From: Bradyrhizobium sp. WBAH42
GTDB taxonomy: Bacteria > Pseudomonadota > Alphaproteobacteria > Rhizobiales > Xanthobacteraceae
NCBI RefSeq assembly: GCF_024585265.1
Contig: NZ_CP036533.1
Location: 4,721,001-4,785,000, forward strand
Reading direction: 5' to 3'
DNA: 64,000 nt
This document shows, in pieces, positions 18,319 through 26,781 of the stretch. A program made the position numbers and the translations under genes. The notes under the pieces are model-generated. The model had not been told where the DNA came from, made no database searches, and saw only the letters and a program-made list of their open reading frames with translations. How positions within the stretch are numbered: position 1 is the stretch's first letter; every line of letters starts with the position of its first letter.

Positions 18319-18792
18319 TCAGAGGATCGGCTTGGTGTTGAAGCGATCGGGCTGGCGAGCGCGGAAACGGCCCTTCATCTTGAAGCCGTCGCGCATGTTG
18401 AGGCCGAGAAGGCCGATGTTCATCGCGCCGGCAAACAATTCGAGAGTCTGCACCGCGTAGAACGTGGTGTCGAACTCCGCAGCCTTCGCCTTGGAGGCAA
18501 GAAACAACGCGGCGGGAATCAGAACCAGGATGCCGTTGCCGGCGATGAACGGCATGCGCTTGATCTTCGCACCGATCAGGCCGGCGCGCCGCTGCTGTGC
18601 CAAGACGAATCCCGAACCTCCCGTCGCCGCGAGCATCGGAATGAGCAACAGGAAGCCCCACGGTATGGCGGTCTTCACCATGGCGATGGTCTGGTGTGAC
18701 GCAAATAGCTCGGTGAGAGCCGTGGAAAGCCAGAAGGTCGCAATAATCGCCAGTGCGACCGCTCCCGCGATTGGGTGGATGATCCTGGTCAT
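18319..18792 (-). CDS. Four-helix integral membrane protein
   Basis: 157 residues with four hydrophobic segments at about 5-25, 40-60, 83-103 and 112-132, and a basic C-terminus on one side of the membrane. Function not recognised. It begins 24 bases after the stop of the ABM-fold gene at 18817 and is probably co-transcribed with it, under the MarR-type gene that faces them. Confidence 0.72.
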   Translation of the reverse strand: MTRIIHPIAGAVALAIIATFWLSTALTELFASHQTIAMVKTAIPWGFLLLIPMLAATGGSGFVLAQQRRAGLIGAKIKRMPFIAGNGILVLIPAALFLASKAKAAEFDTTFYAVQTLELFAGAMNIGLLGLNMRDGFKMKGRFRARQPDRFNTKPIL

Positions 18793-18816
18793 CGGGTCTG
18801 CCGTTCTCGAAGCGGG

Positions 18817-19185
18817 CTACGCGACGCAAATGCCGGGCACCGCGACCTTCTCGAATAGGTGCGGGGAGGCGACGGCGGATGCGGGGTAGGCCGAGATCTT
18901 CGACCTGAACTCGGGGTGCGTGAACGCAGCCCGGAAGTCGGCGGTCGTCTGCCAAACCGCATAGTTCAGATACGTGGGGCTTTCGGCAATTGCTCGGTGA
19001 AGCTGGGTGGAGATGAAGCCCGGCTGCCGCTTCATGAAGGCGGCATCGTCTTGCCAGATCCGGAGAAAGCTTTGTTCATCGGCCTTGTCGAGCGTGAACA
19101 GATTCACCAGCACCACGGGGCCGGTGTCGATGCCGAGCTGGCGCTCGATGGGACAGTCAGGGTCCAGTGGGCGTAGGCGCGCCAT
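18817..19185 (-). CDS. Antibiotic biosynthesis monooxygenase (ABM)-fold protein
   Basis: 122-residue dimeric alpha-beta barrel protein. The pattern VVLVNLFTLDKADEQSFLRIWQDDAAFMKRQPGF followed by NYAVWQTTADFRAAFTHPEF (shown in part here) is typical of the ABM superfamily, which includes cofactor-free monooxygenases and heme-degrading proteins. I cannot assign a substrate. It is transcribed divergently from the marR gene at 19283, across a palindromic control region. Confidence 0.8.
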   Translation of the reverse strand: MARLRPLDPDCPIERQLGIDTGPVVLVNLFTLDKADEQSFLRIWQDDAAFMKRQPGFISTQLHRAIAESPTYLNYAVWQTTADFRAAFTHPEFRSKISAYPASAVASPHLFEKVAVPGICVA

Positions 19186-19245
19186 GACGAACTCCGTCGA
19201 GATGGTTTTATGATGTCAATGTGGTACTATGGATAATCTAGTAAT

Positions 19246-19263
19246 TTGACATCATGATGTCAA
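19246..19263. promoter_or_regulatory. Perfect 18-bp palindrome, candidate MarR operator
   Basis: TTGACATCATGATGTCAA is its own reverse complement. It lies in the 97-base gap between the divergent ABM and marR genes, 19 bases before the marR start. A second copy of the half-site TGATGTCAA is at 19211-19219. MarR proteins typically bind such palindromes between themselves and a divergent target; this site could repress both directions. Confidence 0.75.
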
Positions 19264-19282
19264 TAACTGTCTATGGTGACGG

Positions 19283-19753
19283 ATGCGAAAATCCCAACGA
19301 ACGCCGGCCGGCGATGCTCTGACCGACCTCATGCTTGACTTGTTCCGGCTGAACAGCCTGCTCTTGACCGCTGGCGACCGCTTGGTGGCCCGGCTCGGGC
19401 TCACCAGCGCCCGCTGGCAGATTCTCGGCGCCATCGTGCAGGCGGAGCGGCCCCAGCCGGTGGCCTGGCTCGCCCGCGATCTGGGCGGCAATCGTCAAAA
19501 CGTGCAGCGGATCGTCAACGACCTCCACGGGGAAGGCCTCGTTGCTTTCGAGGCCAATCCGCACCACCGCCGAGCGCAGCTCGTCGTCCTGACCGACAAG
19601 GGGCGCCGTGCTTTCGATGCCGCCATGGCCCTGCAGATGCCGTGGGTCAACAGCCTTTCCGAAGGGCTTGCGGTCAAGGATCTGCAAACGGTTCATCGCA
19701 TCGTCGCGGCACTACGGACGAAGCTCGAGAGCGAAGCCGAGGCGCAGACGTAG
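19283..19753 (+). CDS. MarR-family transcriptional regulator
   Basis: 156-residue winged-helix regulator. The core reads LTSARWQILGAIVQAERPQPVAWLARDLGG, then NRQNVQRIVNDLHGEGLVAF (recognition helix) and the wing NPHHRRAQLVVLTDKGR, the standard MarR pattern, with dimerisation helices at both ends. It faces the ABM/membrane protein pair across a perfect palindrome, so those genes are the likely regulon. The inducer is unknown. Confidence 0.93.
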   Translation: MRKSQRTPAGDALTDLMLDLFRLNSLLLTAGDRLVARLGLTSARWQILGAIVQAERPQPVAWLARDLGGNRQNVQRIVNDLHGEGLVAFEANPHHRRAQLVVLTDKGRRAFDAAMALQMPWVNSLSEGLAVKDLQTVHRIVAALRTKLESEAEAQT

Positions 19754-19914
19754 TGCTGGGCAAGCGCCAAGGTCACGCGCGGTCGCACCGAATGCGATGT
19801 GGTCGGCCTCGGCGCGCGCTCGACCGCTGCAAGGTTCCTGCTGACGTCGCTTTCGTGATGGCCGCGCGCCCCTGAATGCGCTTTGATGGCGCAAACAACA
19901 ATCCGGAGGAAACT

Positions 19915-20880
19915 ATGCGGTTCATTGCCCTCGTATCGGCGCTGCTTCTGCCGCTCGGTGCAGCATTCGCCCAGGACTATCCGACCAGGCCCATCACCAT
20001 GCTGGTGCCATTCGCCGCGGGCGGGCCGACCGACACCATCGCCCGGCTGACCGCGGCGGGCATGGCGAAATCCCTGGGACAGCAGGTCATCGTCGAGAAC
20101 GCGACCGGCGCCGGCGGCACCATCGGCACGACCCGGGCCGCGCGCGCCCAGCCGGACGGCTACACGCTACTGATCCATCACGTCGGCATCTCGACCGCCG
20201 CGACGCTCTACCGCAATCTCAGCTACGACACCAAGACGGCCTTTGCGCCGATCGGGCTCGTCACCAACGCGCCGATGACCATCATCGCGCGCCCCGACTT
20301 CCCGGCCGATACGCTCAAGGACCTGGTCGCCTACGCCCAGCAGCAGGGCGACAAGCTGACCTATGCCAATGCCGGCTTGGGTGCGGCCTCGCATCTCTGC
20401 GGCATGCTGTTCATGACCGCGATCCAGAAGCAGCTCACCACGGTGCCTTACAAGGGTAACGGCCCGATCATGAACGATCTGCTCGGCAAGCAGATCGATC
20501 TCACCTGCGATCAGGCGACCAACACCACGGGGCCGATCACGGCCAAGCAGGTCAAGGCCTACGCGATCACCACCAAGGAACGGCTGAAGAGCCTGCCGGA
20601 TCTGCCGACCGCCGACGAGGCCGGCCTCAAGGGTTTCGAGCTTGGTGTCTGGCACGGCATCTATGCGCCCAAGGGCACGCCGCCGGCGATCGTTCAGAAG
20701 CTGACCGCGGCGCTGCAGACCGCGCTTAAGGATCCCGCGCTGATCGCCCGGTTCAACGACATCAACACCGAGCCAGTCCCGCAGGACAAGGCGACGCCGG
20801 AGGCGTTAGGTGCGATGCTGACGAGTGAGATCGACCGCTGGGCCCCGATCATCAAGGCGGCCGGGCAATACGCGGATTGA
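19915..20880 (+). CDS. Tripartite tricarboxylate transporter (TTT) substrate-binding protein, Bug/TctC family
   Basis: Periplasmic solute-binding protein, 321 residues from ATG 19915 behind a GGAGG; the longer frame to 19876 would hide the signal peptide MRFIALVSALLLPLGAAFA. Family features include YPTRPITMLVPFAAGGPTD near the N-terminus, the GGTIGTTRAARAQPDGYTL segment and LPDLPTADEAGLKGFELGVW. No TctA or TctB membrane gene is nearby, as is usual for the many orphan Bug proteins; the ligand is unknown. Confidence 0.92.
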   Translation: MRFIALVSALLLPLGAAFAQDYPTRPITMLVPFAAGGPTDTIARLTAAGMAKSLGQQVIVENATGAGGTIGTTRAARAQPDGYTLLIHHVGISTAATLYRNLSYDTKTAFAPIGLVTNAPMTIIARPDFPADTLKDLVAYAQQQGDKLTYANAGLGAASHLCGMLFMTAIQKQLTTVPYKGNGPIMNDLLGKQIDLTCDQATNTTGPITAKQVKAYAITTKERLKSLPDLPTADEAGLKGFELGVWHGIYAPKGTPPAIVQKLTAALQTALKDPALIARFNDINTEPVPQDKATPEALGAMLTSEIDRWAPIIKAAGQYAD

Positions 20881-20958
20881 GCTTTTGCGCCCCGCTAGGC
20901 TTGCCGGCCGAGCGGGTAAAAAGCAGCTTGTTCAAAGGCTAGTTCGCCGGTGCCATAA

Positions 20959-20987
20959 TGCCGGTACTGTGCATGGGGTTGTTTTGC
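20959..20987. repeat. 29-bp dispersed repeat, copy 1
   Basis: Begins TGCCGGTACTGTGCATGGGG and is identical over 29 bases to 56917-56945. Both copies lie in short gaps between convergent genes. In the + orientation it can be read MPVLCMGLFC, but translation is doubtful. Confidence 0.8.
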
Positions 20988-21014
20988 ACGTTTGGTTGGC
21001 GCGCGGTGGAGGCG

Positions 21015-22874
21015 CTAACCCGCCGCCTCGTCGAATTGCGCGCTCGCCTCCAGCCATTGCTCCTCGGCGCGCGCCAGCGCGTCGGCCGCGTTCGCGCGCG
21101 CCTTCGACAGCTGCGCCGCCTGCTTGGGATCGCGCGTGAAAATGTCGGGCAGGGCCAGCGCCGTGTCGATCTTGGCGATGATCTCGCTGACGCGCGCGAT
21201 CTCGGCCTCGGCTTCGGCGATGCGCTTCTTCAGCGAGCCGCGATTGTCCGATTTCGGGCGCTGCAGTTTCTCGCTTGGCGCGCTGCGCTCGCGCGGGGCT
21301 TCGGCGTTGCGCGTCGACAGCACCAGGCGGCGATACTCGTCGAGATCGCCGTCGTAATTGGTGACGGTGCGATCGGCGACGATCCAGAGCCGATCGGCGC
21401 AGGCCTCGATCAGATAGCGGTCGTGCGAGACCATGATCACCGCGCCGGGAAACTCGTTGATCGCTTCCGCAAGCGCGCCGCGGCTGTCGATGTCGAGATG
21501 GTTGGTCGGCTCGTCCAGGATGATCATGTTCGGTCCGAAGAAGGTCGCAAGCCCCAGGAGGAGGCGCGCCTTCTCGCCGCCTGACAATTTACCAGCCTTG
21601 GTGTCGGCGGCCTTGCCGGAGAAGCCGATCGCGCCGGCGCGGGCGCGCACCTTGGCCTCGGGCGCATCGCCCATCAGCTTGCGGACGTGATCGTAGGCAG
21701 AGGCGTCTTCGTTCAGCTCATCGAGCTGATGCTGCGCGAAATAGGCGATCGACAGCTTGTCGGCGCGCGTCACTTTTCCCGAGAAAGGCGCGAGCCGTCC
21801 GGCGAGCAGTTTCACCAGCGTCGACTTGCCGTTGCCGTTGGCGCCCAGCAGCGCGATGCGGTCGTCATTGTCGATGCGCAAGGTGACGCGGCCCAGCACC
21901 GGGCTCGCCGGATCGTAGCCGACCGAGGCGTTGTCGACGGCAATGATCGGCGGCGACAAGATCTTCTCCGGCGCCGGGAAGCTGATCTCCCGCACGTCCT
22001 CGGTGACCAGCGCCGTGATCGGCTTCAGCCGCTCCAGCATTTTCACGCGAGACTGTGCCTGCCGGGCTTTCGATGCCTTGGCCTTGAAGCGGTCGACGAA
22101 GGCCTGGAGGCGGGCGCGCTCGGCCTCCTGGCGCTTGACCGCCTTGGCATCGAGCAGCTCGCGCGCGGCGCGCTGCTCCTCGAACGAGGAATAAGACCCC
22201 TTGTAGAGCGTGAGCTTGCCGCGCTCCAGATGCAGGATCTGGTCGACCGAGCTTTCCAGGAGGTCGCGGTCGTGGCTGATCACGATCACCGTGCGCGGAT
22301 AATGCGCGAGGTGATCCTCCAGCCACAGCGTGCCTTCGAGGTCGAGATAGTTGGTGGGCTCGTCGAGCAGCAGAAGGTCGGGCGCCGCGAACAGCGTTGC
22401 GGCGAGCGCGACGCGCATGCGCCAGCCGCCGGAGAATTCGGCGCAGGGGCGGAGCTGATCGGCGGCGGAGAAGCCGAGGCCGGAGAGAATCGCGGCCGCG
22501 CGGCTCGGCGCCGAGTGGGCGTCGATGTCGACGAGGCGGGTCTGGATCTCGGCGATGCGGTGCGGATCGGTCGCGTGCTCGGCCTCGGTGAGCAGCGCGT
22601 CGCGTTCGAGGTCGGCCTTGAGCACGACCGAGATCAGGCTTTCGGGGCCGTTCGGCGCTTCCTGCGCCAGGCTGCCGATGCGCCAGCGCGGCGGCAGGGT
22701 CACCGAGCCGTGCTCGGCCGCAAGTTCGCGGCGGATCACCTTGAACAACGTCGACTTGCCGGTGCCGTTGCGTCCGACCAGGCCGACGCGCGATCCGGGC
22801 GTGATCTGCACGGAACTCTGGTCGATCAAAAGGCGTCCGGCGAGGCGGATGGAGAGGTCGTTGATGGCGAGCAT
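21015..22874 (-). CDS. ABC-F family ATPase
   Basis: 619-residue soluble protein with two fused ATP-binding domains and no membrane part; ABC-F proteins act on ribosomes. Walker A motifs are GRNGTGKST and GANGNGKST; signature motifs are EFSGGWRMR and KLSGGEKAR; Walker B are LLLLDEPTNYLDL and MIILDEPTNHLDI. The linker between domains is Arg/Lys-rich (KASKARQAQSRVKMLERL), and there is a coiled-coil C-terminal extension. It resembles Uup/YheS-type members; which one cannot be decided by eye. Confidence 0.94.
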   Translation of the reverse strand: MLAINDLSIRLAGRLLIDQSSVQITPGSRVGLVGRNGTGKSTLFKVIRRELAAEHGSVTLPPRWRIGSLAQEAPNGPESLISVVLKADLERDALLTEAEHATDPHRIAEIQTRLVDIDAHSAPSRAAAILSGLGFSAADQLRPCAEFSGGWRMRVALAATLFAAPDLLLLDEPTNYLDLEGTLWLEDHLAHYPRTVIVISHDRDLLESSVDQILHLERGKLTLYKGSYSSFEEQRAARELLDAKAVKRQEAERARLQAFVDRFKAKASKARQAQSRVKMLERLKPITALVTEDVREISFPAPEKILSPPIIAVDNASVGYDPASPVLGRVTLRIDNDDRIALLGANGNGKSTLVKLLAGRLAPFSGKVTRADKLSIAYFAQHQLDELNEDASAYDHVRKLMGDAPEAKVRARAGAIGFSGKAADTKAGKLSGGEKARLLLGLATFFGPNMIILDEPTNHLDIDSRGALAEAINEFPGAVIMVSHDRYLIEACADRLWIVADRTVTNYDGDLDEYRRLVLSTRNAEAPRERSAPSEKLQRPKSDNRGSLKKRIAEAEAEIARVSEIIAKIDTALALPDIFTRDPKQAAQLSKARANAADALARAEEQWLEASAQFDEAAG

Positions 22875-22920
22875 GCGGCCTTGTCACCGCAAGGCGCGTG
22901 GAACGCAACCCGTTTTTCCG

Positions 22921-23094
22921 TCAGTGCGTCTCGCGTTCACGCCGCCGCAGCTCGTTCAGGAGCTGCTCGAGATGGGTCGGAAGGCGCGGCTCGGGCCGGA
23001 GGCTCTGTTGCAGCCGTTCGCCCACGGCATCGCAAATCGAGCGGCTGGTGCGCCGGTCGATCTGTTCGCTGTCACTGGCAAAAGGCCCAGCCAT
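22921..23094 (-). CDS. Small protein, weakly NepR-like
   Basis: 57 residues from ATG 23094. The C-terminal half (AVGERLQQSL then LPTHLEQLLNELRRRE) has the helix-turn-helix-like spacing of leucines seen in NepR anti-sigma factors, with the LP..L..LL..L motif, but the alignment is one residue short and the N-terminus is different. NepR genes normally lie beside phyR and ecfG, which are not here. Coding likelihood moderate, family very tentative; a longer frame to 23139 exists. Confidence 0.5.
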   Translation of the reverse strand: MAGPFASDSEQIDRRTSRSICDAVGERLQQSLRPEPRLPTHLEQLLNELRRRERETH

Positions 23095-23225
23095 CGCAAG
23101 GTTCCGTGTTCTCGAAGTAAAGACACGGTACCAAGTCATTGCCGGCGAAATGGTTTCGCCGGCTGTAGGGAATGCCGGACATTCTCGTAAAAATTGTATG
23201 AGCTGCGCCTTGTCCGCTCAAGGCA

Positions 23226-23253
23226 AAGCCCCGGCGAGGGGGCGCCGGGGCTT
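23226..23253. terminator. Strong GC hairpin, probable terminator
   Basis: AAGCCCCGGCG-AGGGGG-CGCCGGGGCTT, a perfect 11-bp stem with a 6-base loop, 55 bases downstream of the His/Gly-rich protein gene (minus strand). A short T-containing tract follows on both sides, so it may stop transcription in either direction. Confidence 0.7.
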
Positions 23254-23307
23254 CTCTTGGCAGGTACCTTGGGGGGCTTAGGTACCCTTCGAAAGGTGCT
23301 GACGGGT

Positions 23308-23562
23308 TCAGTAGCAGCGGTTGATCAGCCGCCAGCGGGGTCCCCAGGGGGTCGGGACCAGCCGGCGCACATAGCAGCCGCCATAACCGTAGGAGACGGG
23401 GGCATAGTAGCGCGGACCGCCCCAGCGGTAGCCGCCGTGCCAGCCGCCACCGCCATGCCAGCCCGGGCCGCCGCCATGCCAATGAGCGGAGGCCGAGGTC
23501 GGCGCCAGCGCGGCACCGAGCGCAACCGCGGCGACAGCGGCAAGCGAAAGTTTCCTCAACAT
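23308..23562 (-). CDS. Small secreted His/Gly-rich protein
   Basis: 84 residues from ATG 23562, which follows GGAG and opens a signal peptide (MLRKLSLAAVAAVALGAALA, cleavage after SASA). The mature protein is about 58 residues with repeated HGG/WHGG units and many Tyr/Trp/Arg, plus two Cys near the C-terminus. Such composition suggests surface exposure and possible metal binding; this is inference. Small proteins of this kind are frequent in Bradyrhizobium. A strong hairpin downstream closes the unit. Confidence 0.8.
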   Translation of the reverse strand: MLRKLSLAAVAAVALGAALAPTSASAHWHGGGPGWHGGGGWHGGYRWGGPRYYAPVSYGYGGCYVRRLVPTPWGPRWRLINRCY

Positions 23563-23877
23563 GGTGATCTCCTCAAAACTGCCCGGCGCGGGGGAATCCG
23601 CGTCGATGGAAAGGCCTCCGAAACGGTCCGCCTGACGATCAGGCTTCGGTTTCGATGGAGCCACCTTACGCCGGCGAAGCTGAACCGGACCCTCACGGCG
23701 GTTTCAGATTGGGTTCATCTGGGTGAAATTGTTGTCATCCAAGCCGAAATCGGACGCCGGCTGCCTGCGGCGAAGCGCCTGTGAGGCCGTTTCGGCGGTC
23801 GCTTGCCGTCCGGCAAAGGCGCCGATATAAGCCCCGCAACTCGACAACCACCCGCCTTCTTCCCCAAGGACAATATT

Positions 23878-24300
23878 ATGGCCATCGAACGCACGTTCTC
23901 GATCATCAAGCCCGACGCGACCGAGCGTAACCTGACCGGCGCGGTCAACGCCGTGATCGAGAAGGCAGGCCTGCGCATCGTGGCGCAGAAGCGCATCCGC
24001 ATGACCAAGGAGCAGGCCGAGACCTTCTACGCCGTCCACAAGGCGCGCCCCTTCTTCGGCGAACTCGTGGCGTTCATGACCTCCGGCCCGGTCGTGGTTC
24101 AGGTCCTGGAAGGCGAGGGCGCGATCGCCAAGTACCGCGAGGTGATGGGCGCGACCGATCCGTCCAAGGCCGCCGAGGGCACCGTGCGCAAGCTCTACGC
24201 CAAGTCGATCGGCGAGAACTCGGTGCACGGTTCGGATGCGCCGGAGACCGCCGCGATCGAGATCGCGCAGTTCTTCTCGGGCAACGAGATCGTCGGCTGA
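23878..24300 (+). CDS. ndk: Nucleoside diphosphate kinase
   Basis: Transfers the gamma phosphate between nucleoside di- and triphosphates through a phosphohistidine. 140 residues from ATG 23878 behind AAGGA. Visible are [11 protein letters not shown] at the N-terminus, the GATDP segment and the active-site NSVHGSD with the catalytic His. The length is normal. TerC follows 41 bases downstream on the same strand. Confidence 0.97.
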   Translation: MAIERTFSIIKPDATERNLTGAVNAVIEKAGLRIVAQKRIRMTKEQAETFYAVHKARPFFGELVAFMTSGPVVVQVLEGEGAIAKYREVMGATDPSKAAEGTVRKLYAKSIGENSVHGSDAPETAAIEIAQFFSGNEIVG

Positions 24301-24341
24301 TCCAGCCGGCAGGTTAGAAACAACGGGCGAAAGGACTCATT

Positions 24342-25202
24342 GTGGACTGGCTCTGGCAGATCTTCGATCCCGCTACGATCGGGGCATTCTTCACCCAGTT
24401 CCGCAACGAGATGGCTGCGCCGACCTTCTGGATCGCGGTCGGCAAGATCATCTGGATCAACATCCTGCTCTCCGGCGACAATGCGCTGGTGATCGCGCTC
24501 GCGTGCCGCGGCCTCTCGCCGCGGCATCGGCTGTGGGGCATGATCTTCGGTGCCGGCGCAGCGGTGATGCTGCGGATCATCTTCACCGGTATCGTCGCCA
24601 CGCTGATGGAGTTGCCGTATCTCAAGCTGGTCGGCGGCCTTGCGCTGATCGTGATCGCGGCCAAGCTCCTGGTGCCGGAACACGATGACGATGACGACGT
24701 CGACGCTGCCGCGCATCTCTGGCAGGCGATCCAGATCGTCGTGGTCGCCGACATCGTCATGAGTCTCGACAACGTCATTGCGGTCGCCGCCGCGGCCAAT
24801 GGCAGCGTGCCTCTGCTGATCCTCGGCCTTGCCATCAGCGTGCCGCTGATCGTCGCCGGCGCGGCGCTGATCATGGCGCTGCTGGAAAAGCTGCCGGTCC
24901 TGGTCTGGGCTGGCGCGGCATTGCTCGGCTGGATCTCGGGCGAGGTGATCGCGACCGATCCCGGCGTCGCGCCGCGACTGCACGCGCTGTTCGAGGGCCC
25001 GTTCGGCGCCTCGCTCGACGCCATGCTGGGGGTATTCCGCATCCCGCCGCAATTCGGCCATGGCGGGGCCGGCCCCGAATTTCTCTGCGCCGCACTCGGC
25101 GTCCTCGTCGTGCTGGTGGTCGGCACCATCTGGCGCCGGCGCAGGCTGACCGCCGTCGCGCTGGCATCCTCCGAGCAGCACGCCAAGGCTTCGGCGGAAT
25201 AG
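24342..25202 (+). CDS. TerC-family integral membrane protein (YjbE-like)
   Basis: 286-residue polytopic membrane protein starting at GTG 24342, preceded by AAAGGA. TerC features include NILLSGDNALVIALACR in the first helix pair and VVVADIVMSLDNVIAVAA further on; the conserved Asp residues in membrane helices are thought to coordinate metal. An acidic loop (HDDDDDVD) separates the halves. Members take part in metal export or in metallating exported proteins (manganese); the specific role here is inferred. Confidence 0.88.
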   Translation: MDWLWQIFDPATIGAFFTQFRNEMAAPTFWIAVGKIIWINILLSGDNALVIALACRGLSPRHRLWGMIFGAGAAVMLRIIFTGIVATLMELPYLKLVGGLALIVIAAKLLVPEHDDDDDVDAAAHLWQAIQIVVVADIVMSLDNVIAVAAAANGSVPLLILGLAISVPLIVAGAALIMALLEKLPVLVWAGAALLGWISGEVIATDPGVAPRLHALFEGPFGASLDAMLGVFRIPPQFGHGGAGPEFLCAALGVLVVLVVGTIWRRRRLTAVALASSEQHAKASAE

Positions 25203-25226
25203 AGTTTTCCGAGGATTGCTGTTCAG

Positions 25227-25243
25227 CTCTCCCGCAGGGAGAG
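25227..25243. terminator. Short hairpin between convergent genes
   Basis: CTCTCCC-GCA-GGGAGAG, a perfect 7-bp stem between the ends of the TerC gene (+) and ppx (-). It lacks a T-run and may instead be a fragment of a dispersed repeat; a bidirectional terminator is possible. Confidence 0.35.
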
Positions 25244-25263
25244 GCGAGCACTCGCCGCCATTG

Positions 25264-26766
25264 TCAGCGCCGCACGATCGATCCCGAGCGGCCGATCAGG
25301 CGGGCGAGCTGACGGAAGCGGCTGCCGACGCGATCGGCGACGAGGTCGCCGAGCCGGTGCTCGAACACCAGCATCAATTTGCGGCCCTGGCTGCGGAAAT
25401 GCGTGGCGGGCAGCACGCCGGGACGTGCAGCCGAGATCAGATGCGCGACGCGGAATGCAGCGCCCAGGAGGCGCGCGCGTTCGAGTTGCGCCGGCGTCAG
25501 CAGCTCCTGCATGGTGGCCGGCGGCTGGTTCTCCTCGCTGAGGCCGGCATAGCGATAGAACACCGACAGGCCGACGAAGGCGCGTTCGGTGTGGGTGATC
25601 GCGCCGAAATTGCCGTTGACGACGAGGCTGAGCGTCTGTTCGCCGCGATGATCGGGATGCACGCGCCAGCCGATGTCGGAGAGCAGGCACGCGGTGTGGC
25701 GGAGGCGACGGTCCTCTTCCGTCTCGCGCAGCTTGACGACGCGCACCAGGCGGTCGGTCCAGGCGATCAGCTCCCGCGCGTGTTTGGCTGAACGCGACAG
25801 CAGCTGGTTCAGCTCCTCGGCCGCGCAGATCAGCCCGTCCTTGGTCCGTTCGGACTCCGACAGCTTCTCGTGCAACAGGCCCTCGCGCACGCCGAAGGTC
25901 GAGAACACGATCGTCTTGGGTTTTGCGACCCGGATGATGTGCTCGAGCACCAGCGCCGCATAGGTGAGGAGAGGGCGCCGCGCATCGGCCACGATCTCGA
26001 TGTCGGCAAGCATGTTGGCGGCGGCGAGGCGCCGCAGGCGGCGCGAGAAGTCGAGCGCTTCAGCAGCCGGGATGGAATAGCCGTGCATCACCTGGAGCGG
26101 ATAGCCGCTCTGGATGATGTGGATGCGCGCGAGCGCGCGCCAGGTGCCGCCGACGGCGTAGAAGGTGCGGCCGCGGCCTGCAGTCAGCTGCGGCACCTCG
26201 TCGATCTCCTCGCGCACGATGCGATCGGCACGCTTGAGCGATTTGTGCGCGAGATCCTGGAGCGCGAGACCGCCGAGCGGCAACGTCACGCCGCTGCGCA
26301 CCGCGTTCCTGCGCACGTCGATCAGCTCGAGCGAGCCGCCGCCGAGGTCGCCGACGATGCCGTCGGGGAGGTGGATGCCGGAGATCACGCCGAGCGCCGA
26401 GAGCCGCGCCTCCCGCGGGCCCGACAGGATCTCGATCTTCACCGCGCAGATGCGCTCGGCCTTGGCGATGAAATCGGGACCGTTGGAGGCGTCGCGGCAC
26501 GCCGCGGTCGCGATCGCGAACACGCGTCCGACCTGCATCACCCGGCAGAGCGCGCGAAACCGTTTCAGCGAGGTCAGGGCCTTGTCGACGGCGTCGGGCG
26601 CAAGCAGGCCCGTGCTCTGCACCTCGCGTCCGAGGCCGCACAGCGTCTTCTCGTTGAAGATCGGGATGAGGCTGCGCGCCAGCGCCTCGTAGACGACGAG
26701 GCGGACCGAGTTGGAGCCGATGTCGATAACCGCGACGCTCGAGCCGCGCTTGCGCGGCCGCTTCAC
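25264..26766 (-). CDS. ppx: Exopolyphosphatase, Ppx/GppA family
   Basis: Releases phosphate from polyphosphate chains or hydrolyses pppGpp. 500 residues from GTG 26766. The ASKHA nucleotide fold is shown by AVIDIGSNSVRLVVYE (phosphate-1 loop), ALGVISGIHLPDGIVGDLGGGSLEL (trimmed) and FYAVGGTWRALARI; a C-terminal HD-like region follows. It begins 15 bases downstream of ppk, so synthesis and breakdown of polyphosphate are encoded in one unit. Confidence 0.94.
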   Translation of the reverse strand: MKRPRKRGSSVAVIDIGSNSVRLVVYEALARSLIPIFNEKTLCGLGREVQSTGLLAPDAVDKALTSLKRFRALCRVMQVGRVFAIATAACRDASNGPDFIAKAERICAVKIEILSGPREARLSALGVISGIHLPDGIVGDLGGGSLELIDVRRNAVRSGVTLPLGGLALQDLAHKSLKRADRIVREEIDEVPQLTAGRGRTFYAVGGTWRALARIHIIQSGYPLQVMHGYSIPAAEALDFSRRLRRLAAANMLADIEIVADARRPLLTYAALVLEHIIRVAKPKTIVFSTFGVREGLLHEKLSESERTKDGLICAAEELNQLLSRSAKHARELIAWTDRLVRVVKLRETEEDRRLRHTACLLSDIGWRVHPDHRGEQTLSLVVNGNFGAITHTERAFVGLSVFYRYAGLSEENQPPATMQELLTPAQLERARLLGAAFRVAHLISAARPGVLPATHFRSQGRKLMLVFEHRLGDLVADRVGSRFRQLARLIGRSGSIVRR

Positions 26767-26781
26767 GTCGCAAATCCCCGA

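Noticed and set aside
19246-19263. The 18-bp palindrome as a transcription terminator
   Set aside because: It lies between divergent starts, not at a gene end, and has no T-tract.
20881-20916. CCCGCT/AGCGGG hairpin after the TTT binding-protein gene as a terminator
   Set aside because: Only six paired bases, a 14-base loop and no T-run; too weak to list.
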